DNA of 64,000 nt, taken from Variovorax saccharolyticus. Lineage in GTDB: Bacteria > Pseudomonadota > Gammaproteobacteria > Burkholderiales > Burkholderiaceae_C. A program made the translations under genes and the position numbers. This document shows positions 36,291-47,591 of this stretch, in pieces (positions within the stretch are counted from its first letter, which is position 1; each line of letters starts with the position of its first letter). Under the pieces are notes generated by a model. The model worked only from the letters and a program-made list of their open reading frames with translations, searched no databases and was not told the DNA's origin. Location of the stretch: the NCBI RefSeq assembly GCF_030316765.1, contig NZ_JASZYT010000007.1, positions 186,001-250,000 on the forward strand, read 5' to 3'.

Positions 36291-37115
36291 TCAATTGTGG
36301 AGTCCGCGTTCGTCGGGCTCGTCCGTCGAAATGCTGATCACGCTCACCTGCTGCCCCTTGGCCTTGCGCCACGCGTACACCACGTAGCCGCTCAGGCCGT
36401 AGGCGACGAAGAGGCCGAACAGCACCGTCGGAGGATGAATGTTGATAACCGCGATGCCGAGCGCGATCAGCACGATCGCAGCGAAGGGCACGCTCTTCTT
36501 CATCTGGATGTCCTTGAAGCTGTAGAACGGCGCGTTGGTCACCATCGAGAGGCCCGCATACAGCGTGAAGCCGAAGGTGATCCAGGTGATCTGGCTCCAC
36601 GACAGGTACAGCACCTCGCCGCCGCGCTTGCCCCACTCGGTCATGAGCCAGATGAAGCCGGCCACCAGCGCTGCCGCGGCCGGCGACGGCAGGCCCTGGA
36701 ACCAGCGCTTGTCGACCACGCCCGTGTTCACGTTGAAGCGCGCGAGGCGCAGCGCCGCGCAGGCGCAATAGACGAAGGCAGCGATCCAGCCCCAGCGCCC
36801 AAGCCCCTTGAGCGACCATTCGTAGGCGATCAACGCCGGCGCGGCGCCGAAGGACACCATGTCCGACAGCGAATCCATCTGCTCGCCGAAGGCACTCTGC
36901 GTGTTCGTCATGCGAGCCACGCGCCCGTCGAGGCTGTCGAGGATCATCGCCGCGAACACGCCGAGCGCCGCCAGGTCGAAGCGCGCGTTCATCGCCATCA
37001 CGATCGCATAGAAGCCTCCGAACAGCGCCGCCAGCGTGAACAGGTTCGGCAGGATGTAGATGCCCTTGCGGCGCTTGCGCGTGGGCAACTCTTCGGGCAG
37101 CGTGTCGTCATGCAT
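36291..37115 (-). CDS. pssA: CDP-diacylglycerol-serine O-phosphatidyltransferase PssA
   Basis: A 274-residue integral membrane enzyme making phosphatidylserine, precursor of phosphatidylethanolamine. The CDP-alcohol phosphotransferase motif is complete: DSLDGRVARMTNTQSAFGEQ followed by MDSLSD, i.e. DGxxAR-x8-GxxxDxxxD. About six to eight hydrophobic helices follow. ATG at 37115 has GGAGG eight bases upstream and is preferred to an ATG at 37133. It sits between the ilvC terminator and the leu leader; no decarboxylase gene (psd) is in the window. Confidence 0.94.
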   Translation of the reverse strand: MHDDTLPEELPTRKRRKGIYILPNLFTLAALFGGFYAIVMAMNARFDLAALGVFAAMILDSLDGRVARMTNTQSAFGEQMDSLSDMVSFGAAPALIAYEWSLKGLGRWGWIAAFVYCACAALRLARFNVNTGVVDKRWFQGLPSPAAAALVAGFIWLMTEWGKRGGEVLYLSWSQITWITFGFTLYAGLSMVTNAPFYSFKDIQMKKSVPFAAIVLIALGIAVINIHPPTVLFGLFVAYGLSGYVVYAWRKAKGQQVSVISISTDEPDERGLHN

Positions 37116-37215
37116 GGGTTCGGCCTCCGGCATGAAGGGGAGTCGGATTCGCGGCAGGACGGGGGGTGGCAAGCATCGGTGGCAGTGTAGTTCAGGCGCA
37201 ACGCGCGCCTCCATG

Positions 37216-37240
37216 AAAAAGGGCCACCGCATGGTGGCCC
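37216..37240 (-). terminator. intrinsic terminator after ilvC
   Basis: GGGCCACC-ATGC-GGTGGCCC followed by TTTTT on the minus strand, 22 bp after the ilvC stop. It should end the ilvI-ilvH-ilvC transcript, so pssA likely has its own promoter. Confidence 0.85.
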
Positions 37241-37262
37241 TTCCGGCATCGGATCGATCCGA

Positions 37263-38814
<1,552 letters not shown>

Positions 38815-38950
38815 GTCAGCAGGACTCCTCTTTTCGCCGCCCTCCCCCGTGCACGGTAATGCGCGGGCTCGGCGGACAATAGATTCGTCAATTAAGAGTT
38901 GAAACCCGGTCCTTCGGACACGGGGACTTGTGGCTTCGCTTTAGCTCGCG

Positions 38951-40735
38951 TCAGAGGTCTTCGGAACCCAGCAGCATCTCGGTGATGCCCATGCCCGCCT
39001 TGACCATCGGGAACACGTTCTCGGTCGGGTCGGTGCGGAAGTCCATGAACACGGTGCGGTCCTTGAGCTTCCGCGCTTCCCGCAGCGCCGGCTCCACGTC
39101 CTGCGGGCGTTCGATCAGCAGGCCGACATGGCCATAGGCCTCGGCGAGCTTCACGAAATTCGGCAGTGCGTCCATGTAGCTGTGGCTGTAGCGGCCCGAA
39201 TACTCGATCTCCTGCCACTGCCGAACCATGCCGAGGTAGCGGTTGTTCAGCGAGCAGATCTTGATCGGCGTGTTGTACTGCAGGCAGGTCGAGAGCTCCT
39301 GGATGCACATCTGCACCGAGCCTTCGCCGGTGATGCAGAACACCTCGGATTCGGGCTTGGCGAGCTTGATGCCCATCGCGTACGGAATGCCCACGCCCAT
39401 CGTGCCCAGGCCGCCGGAATTGATCCAGCGCCGCGGCTCGTCGAAGCGGTAGTACTGCGCCGCCCACATCTGGTGCTGGCCGACGTCGGACGTAATGTAG
39501 GTGTCGGCGTCCTTGGTCATGTTCCACAGCGTCTCGACGACGTACTGCGGCTTGATCACTTCCTTGTTGCCGCGGTCGTACTTGAGGCAGTCCTTGCCGC
39601 GCCATTCCTCGATGGTGCTCCACCAGCTGGCCAGCGCGCCGGCGTCGGGCCGCGTCGTGCTCTCGCGGATCATCGAGATCAGCTCGGTCAGCACGTCCTT
39701 GACGTCGCCGACGATCGGGATGTCGACCTTGACGCGCTTGGAGATGCTCGACGGGTCGATGTCGATGTGGATGATCTTGCGTTCGTTCTGCGCGAAGTGC
39801 TTCGGATTGCCGATCACCCGGTCGTCGAAGCGCGCGCCCACGGCCAGCAGCACGTCGCAGTTCTGCATGGCGTTGTTGGCCTCGATGGTGCCGTGCATGC
39901 CCAGCATGCCGAGGAACTTGCGGTCGCTGGCCGGATAGGCGCCCAGGCCCATCAAGGTGTTGGTGACCGGGTAGCCGAGCATGTCGACCAGCGTGCGCAG
40001 CTCGTTGGTGGCGTTGCTCAGCAGCACGCCGCCGCCGGTGTAGATGTAGGGCCGCTTGGCGTTCAGCAGCAGTTGCAGCGCCTTGCGGATCTGGCCGCCG
40101 TGGCCCTTGCGCACCGGGTTGTACGAGCGCATCTCGACCTTGTCGGGATAGCCCGCGTAGGGAATCTTCTTGAAGGAGACGTCCTTGGGCACGTCGACCA
40201 CCACCGGGCCCGGACGGCCGGTGCGGGCGATGTGGAAGGCCTTCTTCATGGTCATCGCCAGGTCCTTGGGATCCTTGACGAGGAAGTTGTGCTTGACGAT
40301 CGGCCGCGTGATGCCGACGGTGTCGCATTCCTGGAAGGCATCGAGCCCGATCGCCGCGGTCGGCACCTGGCCCGAGATGATCACCATCGGGATCGAGTCC
40401 ATGTAGGCGGTCGCGATGCCGGTCACGGCATTCGTCAGGCCCGGCCCGGAGGTGACCAGGGCCACGCCGACATCGCCGGTGGCGCGGGCATAGCCGTCGG
40501 CCGCGTGCACCGCGGCCTGCTCGTGGCGCACCAGCACGTGCTGGATGGTGTCCTGCTTGTAGAACGCGTCGTAGATATAGAGAACCGCGCCGCCCGGGTA
40601 GCCCCAGACGTACTGGACGCCCTCGGCCTGCAGTGCCTTGACCAGCACTTCGGCGCCCATGAGTTCTTGGGGTTGATTGCCCATCCCTGAGGATGCGGCT
40701 GCTGCGGAAGCGAGTTCCGCTTTCGAGATTTCCAT
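38951..40735 (-). CDS. ilvI: acetolactate synthase large (catalytic) subunit IlvI
   Basis: A 594-residue thiamine-diphosphate enzyme. GAEVLVKALQAEGVQYVWGY with PGG is the ALS N-terminus, RHEQAAVHAADGYARATG carries the catalytic Glu, and GEGSVQMCIQELSTCLQYN is the ThDP-binding region. It joins two pyruvates, or pyruvate and 2-oxobutyrate. ATG at 40735 (MEISKAEL) has AAAGG upstream. The frame stays open another 31 codons to an ATG at 40828, but those residues are not family-like. A T/A-rich hairpin lies just before the ribosome-binding site. Confidence 0.96.
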   Translation of the reverse strand: MEISKAELASAAAASSGMGNQPQELMGAEVLVKALQAEGVQYVWGYPGGAVLYIYDAFYKQDTIQHVLVRHEQAAVHAADGYARATGDVGVALVTSGPGLTNAVTGIATAYMDSIPMVIISGQVPTAAIGLDAFQECDTVGITRPIVKHNFLVKDPKDLAMTMKKAFHIARTGRPGPVVVDVPKDVSFKKIPYAGYPDKVEMRSYNPVRKGHGGQIRKALQLLLNAKRPYIYTGGGVLLSNATNELRTLVDMLGYPVTNTLMGLGAYPASDRKFLGMLGMHGTIEANNAMQNCDVLLAVGARFDDRVIGNPKHFAQNERKIIHIDIDPSSISKRVKVDIPIVGDVKDVLTELISMIRESTTRPDAGALASWWSTIEEWRGKDCLKYDRGNKEVIKPQYVVETLWNMTKDADTYITSDVGQHQMWAAQYYRFDEPRRWINSGGLGTMGVGIPYAMGIKLAKPESEVFCITGEGSVQMCIQELSTCLQYNTPIKICSLNNRYLGMVRQWQEIEYSGRYSHSYMDALPNFVKLAEAYGHVGLLIERPQDVEPALREARKLKDRTVFMDFRTDPTENVFPMVKAGMGITEMLLGSEDL

Positions 40736-40748
40736 GATGAACCTTTGC

Positions 40749-40769
40749 GTTTTTTCGGGAACGAAAAAC
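40749..40769 (-). promoter_or_regulatory. A/T-rich hairpin in the ilvI 5' leader
   Basis: On the minus strand GTTTTTCG-TTCC-CGAAAAAAC forms an 8-bp stem with one bulge, ending about 5 bp before the AAAGG ribosome-binding site of ilvI. Its position could affect translation initiation. No Val/Leu/Ile-rich leader peptide was found upstream, so it does not look like a classical attenuator. Confidence 0.3.
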
Positions 40770-41019
40770 CTTGGGTGCCCCTTCGCCAGCTCTTGTGAAG
40801 CCGCGTCAGGACTTGAGGCCAAAGCCATGGGCGTATCTGTATACCGCCGGACCTTGACCCGTTTGCCTTTTGACTTGCAAGGCGGATTATGACACGCGCC
40901 AATGGCACCCGGCGGCCGGAGGCGCCAGATCGGGTGCGGAGGCATAATCCGCGGCGACAAAAAGACAAACGTCCCAGAGACACTTCCCCACGAGGCGCAG
41001 CTTTTGGCGCCGGATCCGC

Positions 41020-41586
41020 TTGGCCACTGACAAAGAACTTTCCGACTTCCTGAAGAGCGTCGAACGACGGGCGTTCAAGCGTTCCGTCTACCACGTGCGG
41101 GACGAGGAGGCGGCGCTCGACATCGTGCAGGACAGCATGATGAAACTGGCCGAGCACTATGGCGACAAGCCCGCCAACGAGTTGCCGATGCTGTTCCAGC
41201 GCATCCTGTCGAACTGCACGCTCGACTGGTTCCGCCGGCAGAAGACGCGGCGGGCGCTGTTCTCCAACCTGAGCGACTTCGAATCGATCGACGACGACGG
41301 CGATTTCGACCTCCTCGAGCATGTCCAGGCGCCCGCCGACGCACGCGAGAGCGAGAGCGCGGAAGACACCACCCGGCGGACTCAGATCTTTCACGAGATC
41401 GAAGAAGAAATCGCCGCGCTGCCAGGGCGTCAACGCGAGGCCTTCCTGATGCGTTACTGGGAGGAAATGGACGTCGCCGAGACGGCCGCCGCGATGGGCT
41501 GCTCCGAAGGGAGCGTCAAGACCCACTGTTCGCGGGCGGTTCACGCCTTGAGCAAGGCGCTCAAAGCCAAGGGAATTTCGCTATGA
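41020..41586 (+). CDS. RNA polymerase sigma factor (ECF/sigma-70 family)
   Basis: A 188-residue sigma factor with region 2 (FKRSVYHVRDEEAALDIVQD, LDWFRRQKTR) and region 4 (IAALPGRQREAFLMRYWEEM, AAAMGCSEGSVKTHCSRAVH). No in-frame ATG precedes it; TTG at 41020 gives the expected N-terminus MATDKELSDF. An acidic spacer (DFESIDDDGDFDLLEH) separates the regions. Its stop overlaps the start of the DUF3619 gene (ATGA), which suggests paired function. Confidence 0.88.
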   Translation: MATDKELSDFLKSVERRAFKRSVYHVRDEEAALDIVQDSMMKLAEHYGDKPANELPMLFQRILSNCTLDWFRRQKTRRALFSNLSDFESIDDDGDFDLLEHVQAPADARESESAEDTTRRTQIFHEIEEEIAALPGRQREAFLMRYWEEMDVAETAAAMGCSEGSVKTHCSRAVHALSKALKAKGISL

Positions 41587-42017
41587 AACCATCGAACTCT
41601 GCACCGTCAGGGTCTGCCGCAGCCATCGAAGAGCAATTCGGTCGCCGGGTTGCTGCGCGCTTGTCCGCCGGCAACCTCGAGCTCTCGCACGATATCGGCG
41701 AACGGCTCCGCGCGGCCCGCGTCCAGGCGGTGGCTCGACGCAAGGCGGTGCCGCAGCTGCGGCCGGCGCCCGTCGCGCTGTCGAACGGACCCGCTGCGGC
41801 CCTCGGTGGCGGCTGGTGGACCCGCATCGGCTCGGTGGTGCCGCTGGTCGCGCTGGCGGCGGGCCTGATGGCGATCAGCGTCATCCAGGATGAACGCCGC
41901 ACCAACGAACTGGCGGAGGTCGATTCGGCCCTGCTGACCGACGACCTGCCGCCTGCGGCCTATACCGACCCCGGCTTCGCGCAGTTCCTCAAGACCAGCG
42001 ACGCTGCCGAGCGCTGA
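41583..42017 (+). CDS. DUF3619 family protein, possible anti-sigma-like membrane protein
   Basis: A 144-residue protein: a soluble N-terminal part (about 1-78) with IEEQFGRRVAARLSAG, one membrane helix (IGSVVPLVALAAGLMAISVI) and a short acidic tail ending DPGFAQFLKTSD. This is the DUF3619 layout. Overlap with the sigma-factor gene and the single membrane span make a cytoplasmic sigma-binding role plausible, by analogy with other ECF pairs; no known anti-sigma domain is visible. Confidence 0.85.
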   Translation: MKPSNSAPSGSAAAIEEQFGRRVAARLSAGNLELSHDIGERLRAARVQAVARRKAVPQLRPAPVALSNGPAAALGGGWWTRIGSVVPLVALAAGLMAISVIQDERRTNELAEVDSALLTDDLPPAAYTDPGFAQFLKTSDAAER

Positions 42018-42030
42018 TACCCCGCCACGA

Positions 42031-42801
42031 ATGCCGCGTCCCCTCCTTTCTCGTGTGCCGGCGCCCCGCAAGGTGCGCGCCCATCCGCTCATGGCCGGCG
42101 TGCTCGTCGCCGCCCTGCTGACCCTGGGCGGCCTGATGTCGGCCCAGGCCCAGACTGCGGCGAAGACCGCGGTCGCGAAGCCGGTGCCCGTCGCCAAGCC
42201 CGCGTGGCGCGAGCTGAGCAGCCAGCAGCAGCGAACGCTCGAACCCCTGGCATCCACCTGGGACGATCTGAACGAGCCTCATAAGCGCAAATGGCTGGCG
42301 ATCGTGCGTGATTACGAGGAGATGTCGGCTGCAGACAAGGAAATCCTCAACAGCCGCATGAAGGAATGGGCCAAGTTGAGCAACCGCGAACGCGCCCAGG
42401 CGCGTCTCAACTTCGTCGATGCCAAGCGACTGCCTGCGGGCGAACGCAAGGCCAAGTGGGAGGCCTACCAGGCACTCAGCGACGAGGAAAAGGGTCGACT
42501 GGCGGCCAGCGCGCCGAGCGCAGCGCCCGGCGCCGCCGCCACCATCCGGCCGGTGCCGGCCCAGAAGCTGGTGCCCTTGCCGGCGGTCGGATCCGATTCG
42601 CAGCACACACCGCGCATCCAGCTCGCGCCGCCCACGGTGCCACCGACGGCATCGGCGCGCCCTGCTGCGCCCGCCGCCCCGTCGGCCCCGGTGTCCGCAG
42701 AGGCGCAGGTGCCGGCACCCGCCGCCCCGTCGACGCCGGAACCCTCCATGGCTTCATCGCCCCCGGTTCGCCTGACCGACCAGCCCTCTTCGGCGCCCTG
42801 A
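42031..42801 (+). CDS. DUF3106 family secreted protein
   Basis: A 256-residue protein with a signal segment (LMAGVLVAALLTLGGLMSAQ), a conserved DUF3106 core (about 60-145: WRELSSQQQRTLEPLASTWD, MSAADKEILNSRMKEWAKLS, RLPAGERKAKWEAYQALSDE) and a Pro/Ala-rich tail. The core resembles helical repeats seen in periplasmic Spy-like proteins, but function is unknown. It follows DUF3619 by 13 bp and precedes the RDD gene by 7 bp. Confidence 0.85.
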   Translation: MPRPLLSRVPAPRKVRAHPLMAGVLVAALLTLGGLMSAQAQTAAKTAVAKPVPVAKPAWRELSSQQQRTLEPLASTWDDLNEPHKRKWLAIVRDYEEMSAADKEILNSRMKEWAKLSNRERAQARLNFVDAKRLPAGERKAKWEAYQALSDEEKGRLAASAPSAAPGAAATIRPVPAQKLVPLPAVGSDSQHTPRIQLAPPTVPPTASARPAAPAAPSAPVSAEAQVPAPAAPSTPEPSMASSPPVRLTDQPSSAP

Positions 42802-42808
42802 TCGACGC

Positions 42809-43366
42809 ATGGTTTCCAGCTCTTCCGGCCAGGCCGGGCCGCAGGCCGCCGCGGCCGCAGCATCCCCGCTCCAGCCCCTGACCACACCCGGCCTCTGGCG
42901 CCGCATGGCCTGCTGGCTCTACGAGGGCATGCTGCTTTTCGCAGTGGTGTTCGTCGCCGGCTGGTTGTTCAGCACCCTGGGCCAGATGCGCGATGCGATG
43001 GATTCGCGCCGCCATCTGCTTCAAGCCTTCCTTTTTGTCGTCTTCGGCGTCTATTTCGTCTTCTTCTGGGCCAAAGGCCAGACTTTGGCGATGAAGACCT
43101 GGGGCATCCGGGTGGTCGACCGCCAGGGCGCCCCGCTGACCCAGGGCCGCGCCCTACTGCGTTATCTGCTGAGCTGGGTCTGGTTCCTGCCTCCTCTGGC
43201 CGTCATCGCCCCCTTCAAGCTCGGCGGCGGCGAAGCCACCGTCCTCCTCCTCGGCTGGGTCGCGGTATGGGCCCTGCTCGCGCGCTTCCATCCGGAGCGC
43301 CAGTTCTGGCACGACGCCTGGGCCGGCACCCAGTTGGTCAGCTCCAGGCCGATGAGCCGCCGATGA
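42809..43366 (+). CDS. RDD family membrane protein
   Basis: A 185-residue protein with an RDD-type membrane domain: GLWRRMACWLYEGMLLFAVV, a second helix QAFLFVVFGVYFVFFWAKGQ, TLAMKTWGIRVVDRQG and a last hydrophobic pair ending FHPERQFWHDAWAGTQLV. RDD proteins are often transport-related but this subgroup has no defined function. Its C-terminus (PMSRR) is encoded by an 11-bp tandem repeat that runs to the dgkA start. Confidence 0.88.
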   Translation: MVSSSSGQAGPQAAAAAASPLQPLTTPGLWRRMACWLYEGMLLFAVVFVAGWLFSTLGQMRDAMDSRRHLLQAFLFVVFGVYFVFFWAKGQTLAMKTWGIRVVDRQGAPLTQGRALLRYLLSWVWFLPPLAVIAPFKLGGGEATVLLLGWVAVWALLARFHPERQFWHDAWAGTQLVSSRPMSRR

Positions 43367-43373
43367 GCCGCCG

Positions 43374-43763
43374 ATGAGCGACTCCGACCCGGTCAACCCG
43401 CAGGCCCTGCGGCGCGGTCTGTCCCGCATCTGGCATGCCGCGCTGATCTCGGTGAACGGTTTTCGGGCTGGTTGGCGCGAAGCCGCCTTCCGCGAGGAGG
43501 TGGTCTGCGCCATCGTGATGATCCCCGCTGCCTTCTGGGTCGGCCGCAGCTGGGTCGAGATCGCACTGCTGATCGCCACGGTGGTGCTGGTGCTGATCGT
43601 CGAACTGCTCAACAGCGCCATCGAGAGCGCGATCGATCGGATCGGGCCCGAATGGCATTCGCTGTCGAAGGCGGCCAAGGACCTCGGCAGCGCCGCGGTG
43701 CTGCTGTCCATCCTGCTGTGCAGCGGCGTCTGGGTGGCGGCCCTGTGGCAACGTTTCATCTAG
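43374..43763 (+). CDS. dgkA: diacylglycerol kinase DgkA
   Basis: A 129-residue integral membrane kinase with three helices. WHAALISVNGFRAGWREAAF with REE, and VELLNSAIESAID, are the family's catalytic and lipid-binding signature. It phosphorylates diacylglycerol to phosphatidic acid, recycling lipid released by membrane-derived glucan synthesis. It starts 7 bp after the RDD stop, inside a short tandem repeat. Confidence 0.95.
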   Translation: MSDSDPVNPQALRRGLSRIWHAALISVNGFRAGWREAAFREEVVCAIVMIPAAFWVGRSWVEIALLIATVVLVLIVELLNSAIESAIDRIGPEWHSLSKAAKDLGSAAVLLSILLCSGVWVAALWQRFI

Positions 43764-43781
43764 GCGCGGCATGATCGGGGC

Positions 43782-44372
43782 ATGACTCCCTCTTTTTCGA
43801 TTTGCGTCTATTGCGGCTCGCGTCCCGGCGAGCGTCCTGAATTCACCGCCGTGGCGCAGGCGGTCGGCCGCTGGATCGGCGAGCGTGGCGGGCAGCTGGT
43901 CTACGGCGGCGGCCGCACCGGCCTCATGGGCGCGGTGGCCGAAGCCACGCGCGAGGCCGGCGGCCGGGTGGTCGGCATCATCCCGAAGGCGCTGGTCGAC
44001 AAGGAACTCGCCAACCGCCTGAGCGACGAGCTGCACGTGGTCGACACCATGCACGAGCGCAAGGCGATGATGGGCGAACGCGCCGACGCCTTCCTGGCGC
44101 TTCCGGGCGGCATCGGCACCTTCGAGGAGCTGTTCGAGATCTGGACCTGGCGCCAGCTCGGCTACCACGACAAGCCGATCGGCATCCTGAACGCCGGCGG
44201 CTACTACGACGGCATGCTCGCCTTCCTGGCCGAGAGCGTCCGCGCGGGCTTCATGAACGACTGGCAGATGACCCTGGTGCGCACCGGCACCGATGCCACC
44301 CCCCTGCTCGAGGCATTGGCCGAAGAAGCCAGGCAGCACCCCAAGGGCGACAAGCTCGCAGAAGTTCTTTGA
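43782..44372 (+). CDS. LOG family protein (TIGR00730 Rossmann fold; nucleotide 5'-monophosphate phosphoribohydrolase-like)
   Basis: A 196-residue protein with ICVYCGSRPGERPEF at the N-terminus, LVYGGGRTGLMGAVAEA, and the LOG motif ALPGGIGTFEELFEIWTW. Homologues hydrolyse N6-modified or plain nucleoside monophosphates, releasing free base (cytokinin activation in plants). The bacterial substrate is uncertain. It follows dgkA by 18 bp and may share its transcript. Confidence 0.92.
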   Translation: MTPSFSICVYCGSRPGERPEFTAVAQAVGRWIGERGGQLVYGGGRTGLMGAVAEATREAGGRVVGIIPKALVDKELANRLSDELHVVDTMHERKAMMGERADAFLALPGGIGTFEELFEIWTWRQLGYHDKPIGILNAGGYYDGMLAFLAESVRAGFMNDWQMTLVRTGTDATPLLEALAEEARQHPKGDKLAEVL

Positions 44373-44410
44373 TCGCGAAGGGGCCGGCGCAGCCAGGCCC
44401 TTGTTGGTGA

Positions 44411-44489
44411 GACACCGCGGAACTGGCTCTGCCAGGCCGCCGGTGTCGCCCCCGGACGGGGGTGGGCGCCCGGACACGAAGTGCCGGGC
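44411..44489. repeat. dispersed double-hairpin repeat (family B), copy 2
   Basis: GACACCGCGGAACTGGC and GCCAGGCCGCCGGTGTC (44411-44447) form the long stem, then GCCCCCGGACGGGGGTGGGC, then a third stem GCCCGG/CCGGGC (44468-44489). Relative to the copy at 26584, T/A pairs are replaced by C/G on both sides of the stem. It lies between convergent LOG and P-II genes. Confidence 0.75.
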
Positions 44490-44504
44490 AACCTGGGGGC
44501 GAGC

Positions 44505-46535
<2,031 letters not shown>

Positions 46536-46641
46536 TCACTTACAGGAAAAGGCCTGGACGATTATGTCATCGGCCTTCGAAGGCCATGGCTTGCGGCGCG
46601 CGTTCCACGCCCGGCGACGCGGACTGTTACCCTCGGTGTCG

Positions 46642-47580
46642 ATGCGCACGGGCTCTTCTCTCCATACTTTCTTCGACTCCGTTCTCCCGCGGCCCCAGGG
46701 GCAGGCCTACGTGCTGCTGGTGCTGGCGACGCTGACCTGGGGCGCCAACGCGGTGGCCGCCCGGCTGGCGGTAGGCGAAGTCTCGCCCATGATGCTGACC
46801 TTCTCGCGCTGGTTCGTCTGCTGCGCCGCGCTGGCCCTGAGTTCGCGCCACGAGATCGCCACCCACTGGCGCGCACTGCGGCCGTCCTGGCTGCCCATCA
46901 CGCTGATGGGCACGCTCGGCTTCACCGGCTTCAATGCGCTCTTCTACGCCGCCGCGCACCACACGACGGCAATCAACATCGCGATCATCCAGGGCACCAT
47001 TCCGGTGCTCGTGCTGGTCGGCAGCTTCATCTTCTTTCGCAGCCGGATCGGCGCGCTGCAAGTGGTCGGGGTGGCGCTGACGCTGGGCGGCATCGTGGTG
47101 GTGGCGTCGCGCGGGCGGCTGGCGCTGCTGGCCGACCTTGCCTTCAACATCGGCGACGTCTGGATGGTGCTGGCCTGCCTGCTGTATGCCGGCTATGCGC
47201 TCGGCCTGCGCAACCGGCCGAAGGTGCCGGCGATCGTCTTCTTCGCCGCAACCGCGGCAGTCGCGGCCCTGACCTCGCTGCCGCTGCTGGCTGCCGAGGT
47301 GGCGATGGGGGATTTCTTCATGCCGACGCCGATGGGCGTCGCCCTGATCGTCTTCATCGGCCTGCTGCCTAGCTTCGTTTCACAGGTCTTCTTCATTCAG
47401 GCTGTCGCAACGATCGGCCCGGCGAGGGCCGGCCTGTTCCTCAACCTGGTGCCGATCTTCGGGCCGCTGCTGGCGGTCTTGATCCTCGGCGAACCGCTGT
47501 CCGGCTACCACGCGGTCGCACTGGCCCTGGTGCTCGGCGGCATCACCATCGCCGAGTCCTTCGGGCCCGGCAAGCGCTGA
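46642..47580 (+). CDS. DMT-superfamily (EamA) transporter
   Basis: A 312-residue membrane protein with ten predicted helices in two EamA repeats: QAYVLLVLATLTWGANAVAA and INIAIIQGTIPVLVLVGSFI in the first, FNIGDVWMVLACLLYAGYAL and LNLVPIFGPLLAVLILGEPL in the second. It probably exports a small metabolite. The frame extends upstream to 46564 but ATG at 46642 is nearer the first helix. It is divergent from nadE. Confidence 0.88.
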   Translation: MRTGSSLHTFFDSVLPRPQGQAYVLLVLATLTWGANAVAARLAVGEVSPMMLTFSRWFVCCAALALSSRHEIATHWRALRPSWLPITLMGTLGFTGFNALFYAAAHHTTAINIAIIQGTIPVLVLVGSFIFFRSRIGALQVVGVALTLGGIVVVASRGRLALLADLAFNIGDVWMVLACLLYAGYALGLRNRPKVPAIVFFAATAAVAALTSLPLLAAEVAMGDFFMPTPMGVALIVFIGLLPSFVSQVFFIQAVATIGPARAGLFLNLVPIFGPLLAVLILGEPLSGYHAVALALVLGGITIAESFGPGKR

Positions 47581-47591
47581 GGTCCACGCCC

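Noticed and set aside
38892-40328. A long second frame inside ilvI
   Set aside because: It overlaps ilvI on the same strand and is Arg/His-rich without any family features.
40736-41019. An ilv attenuator with a Val/Leu/Ile leader peptide
   Set aside because: No short frame rich in branched-chain codons and no terminator with a T-run were found on the minus strand upstream of ilvI.
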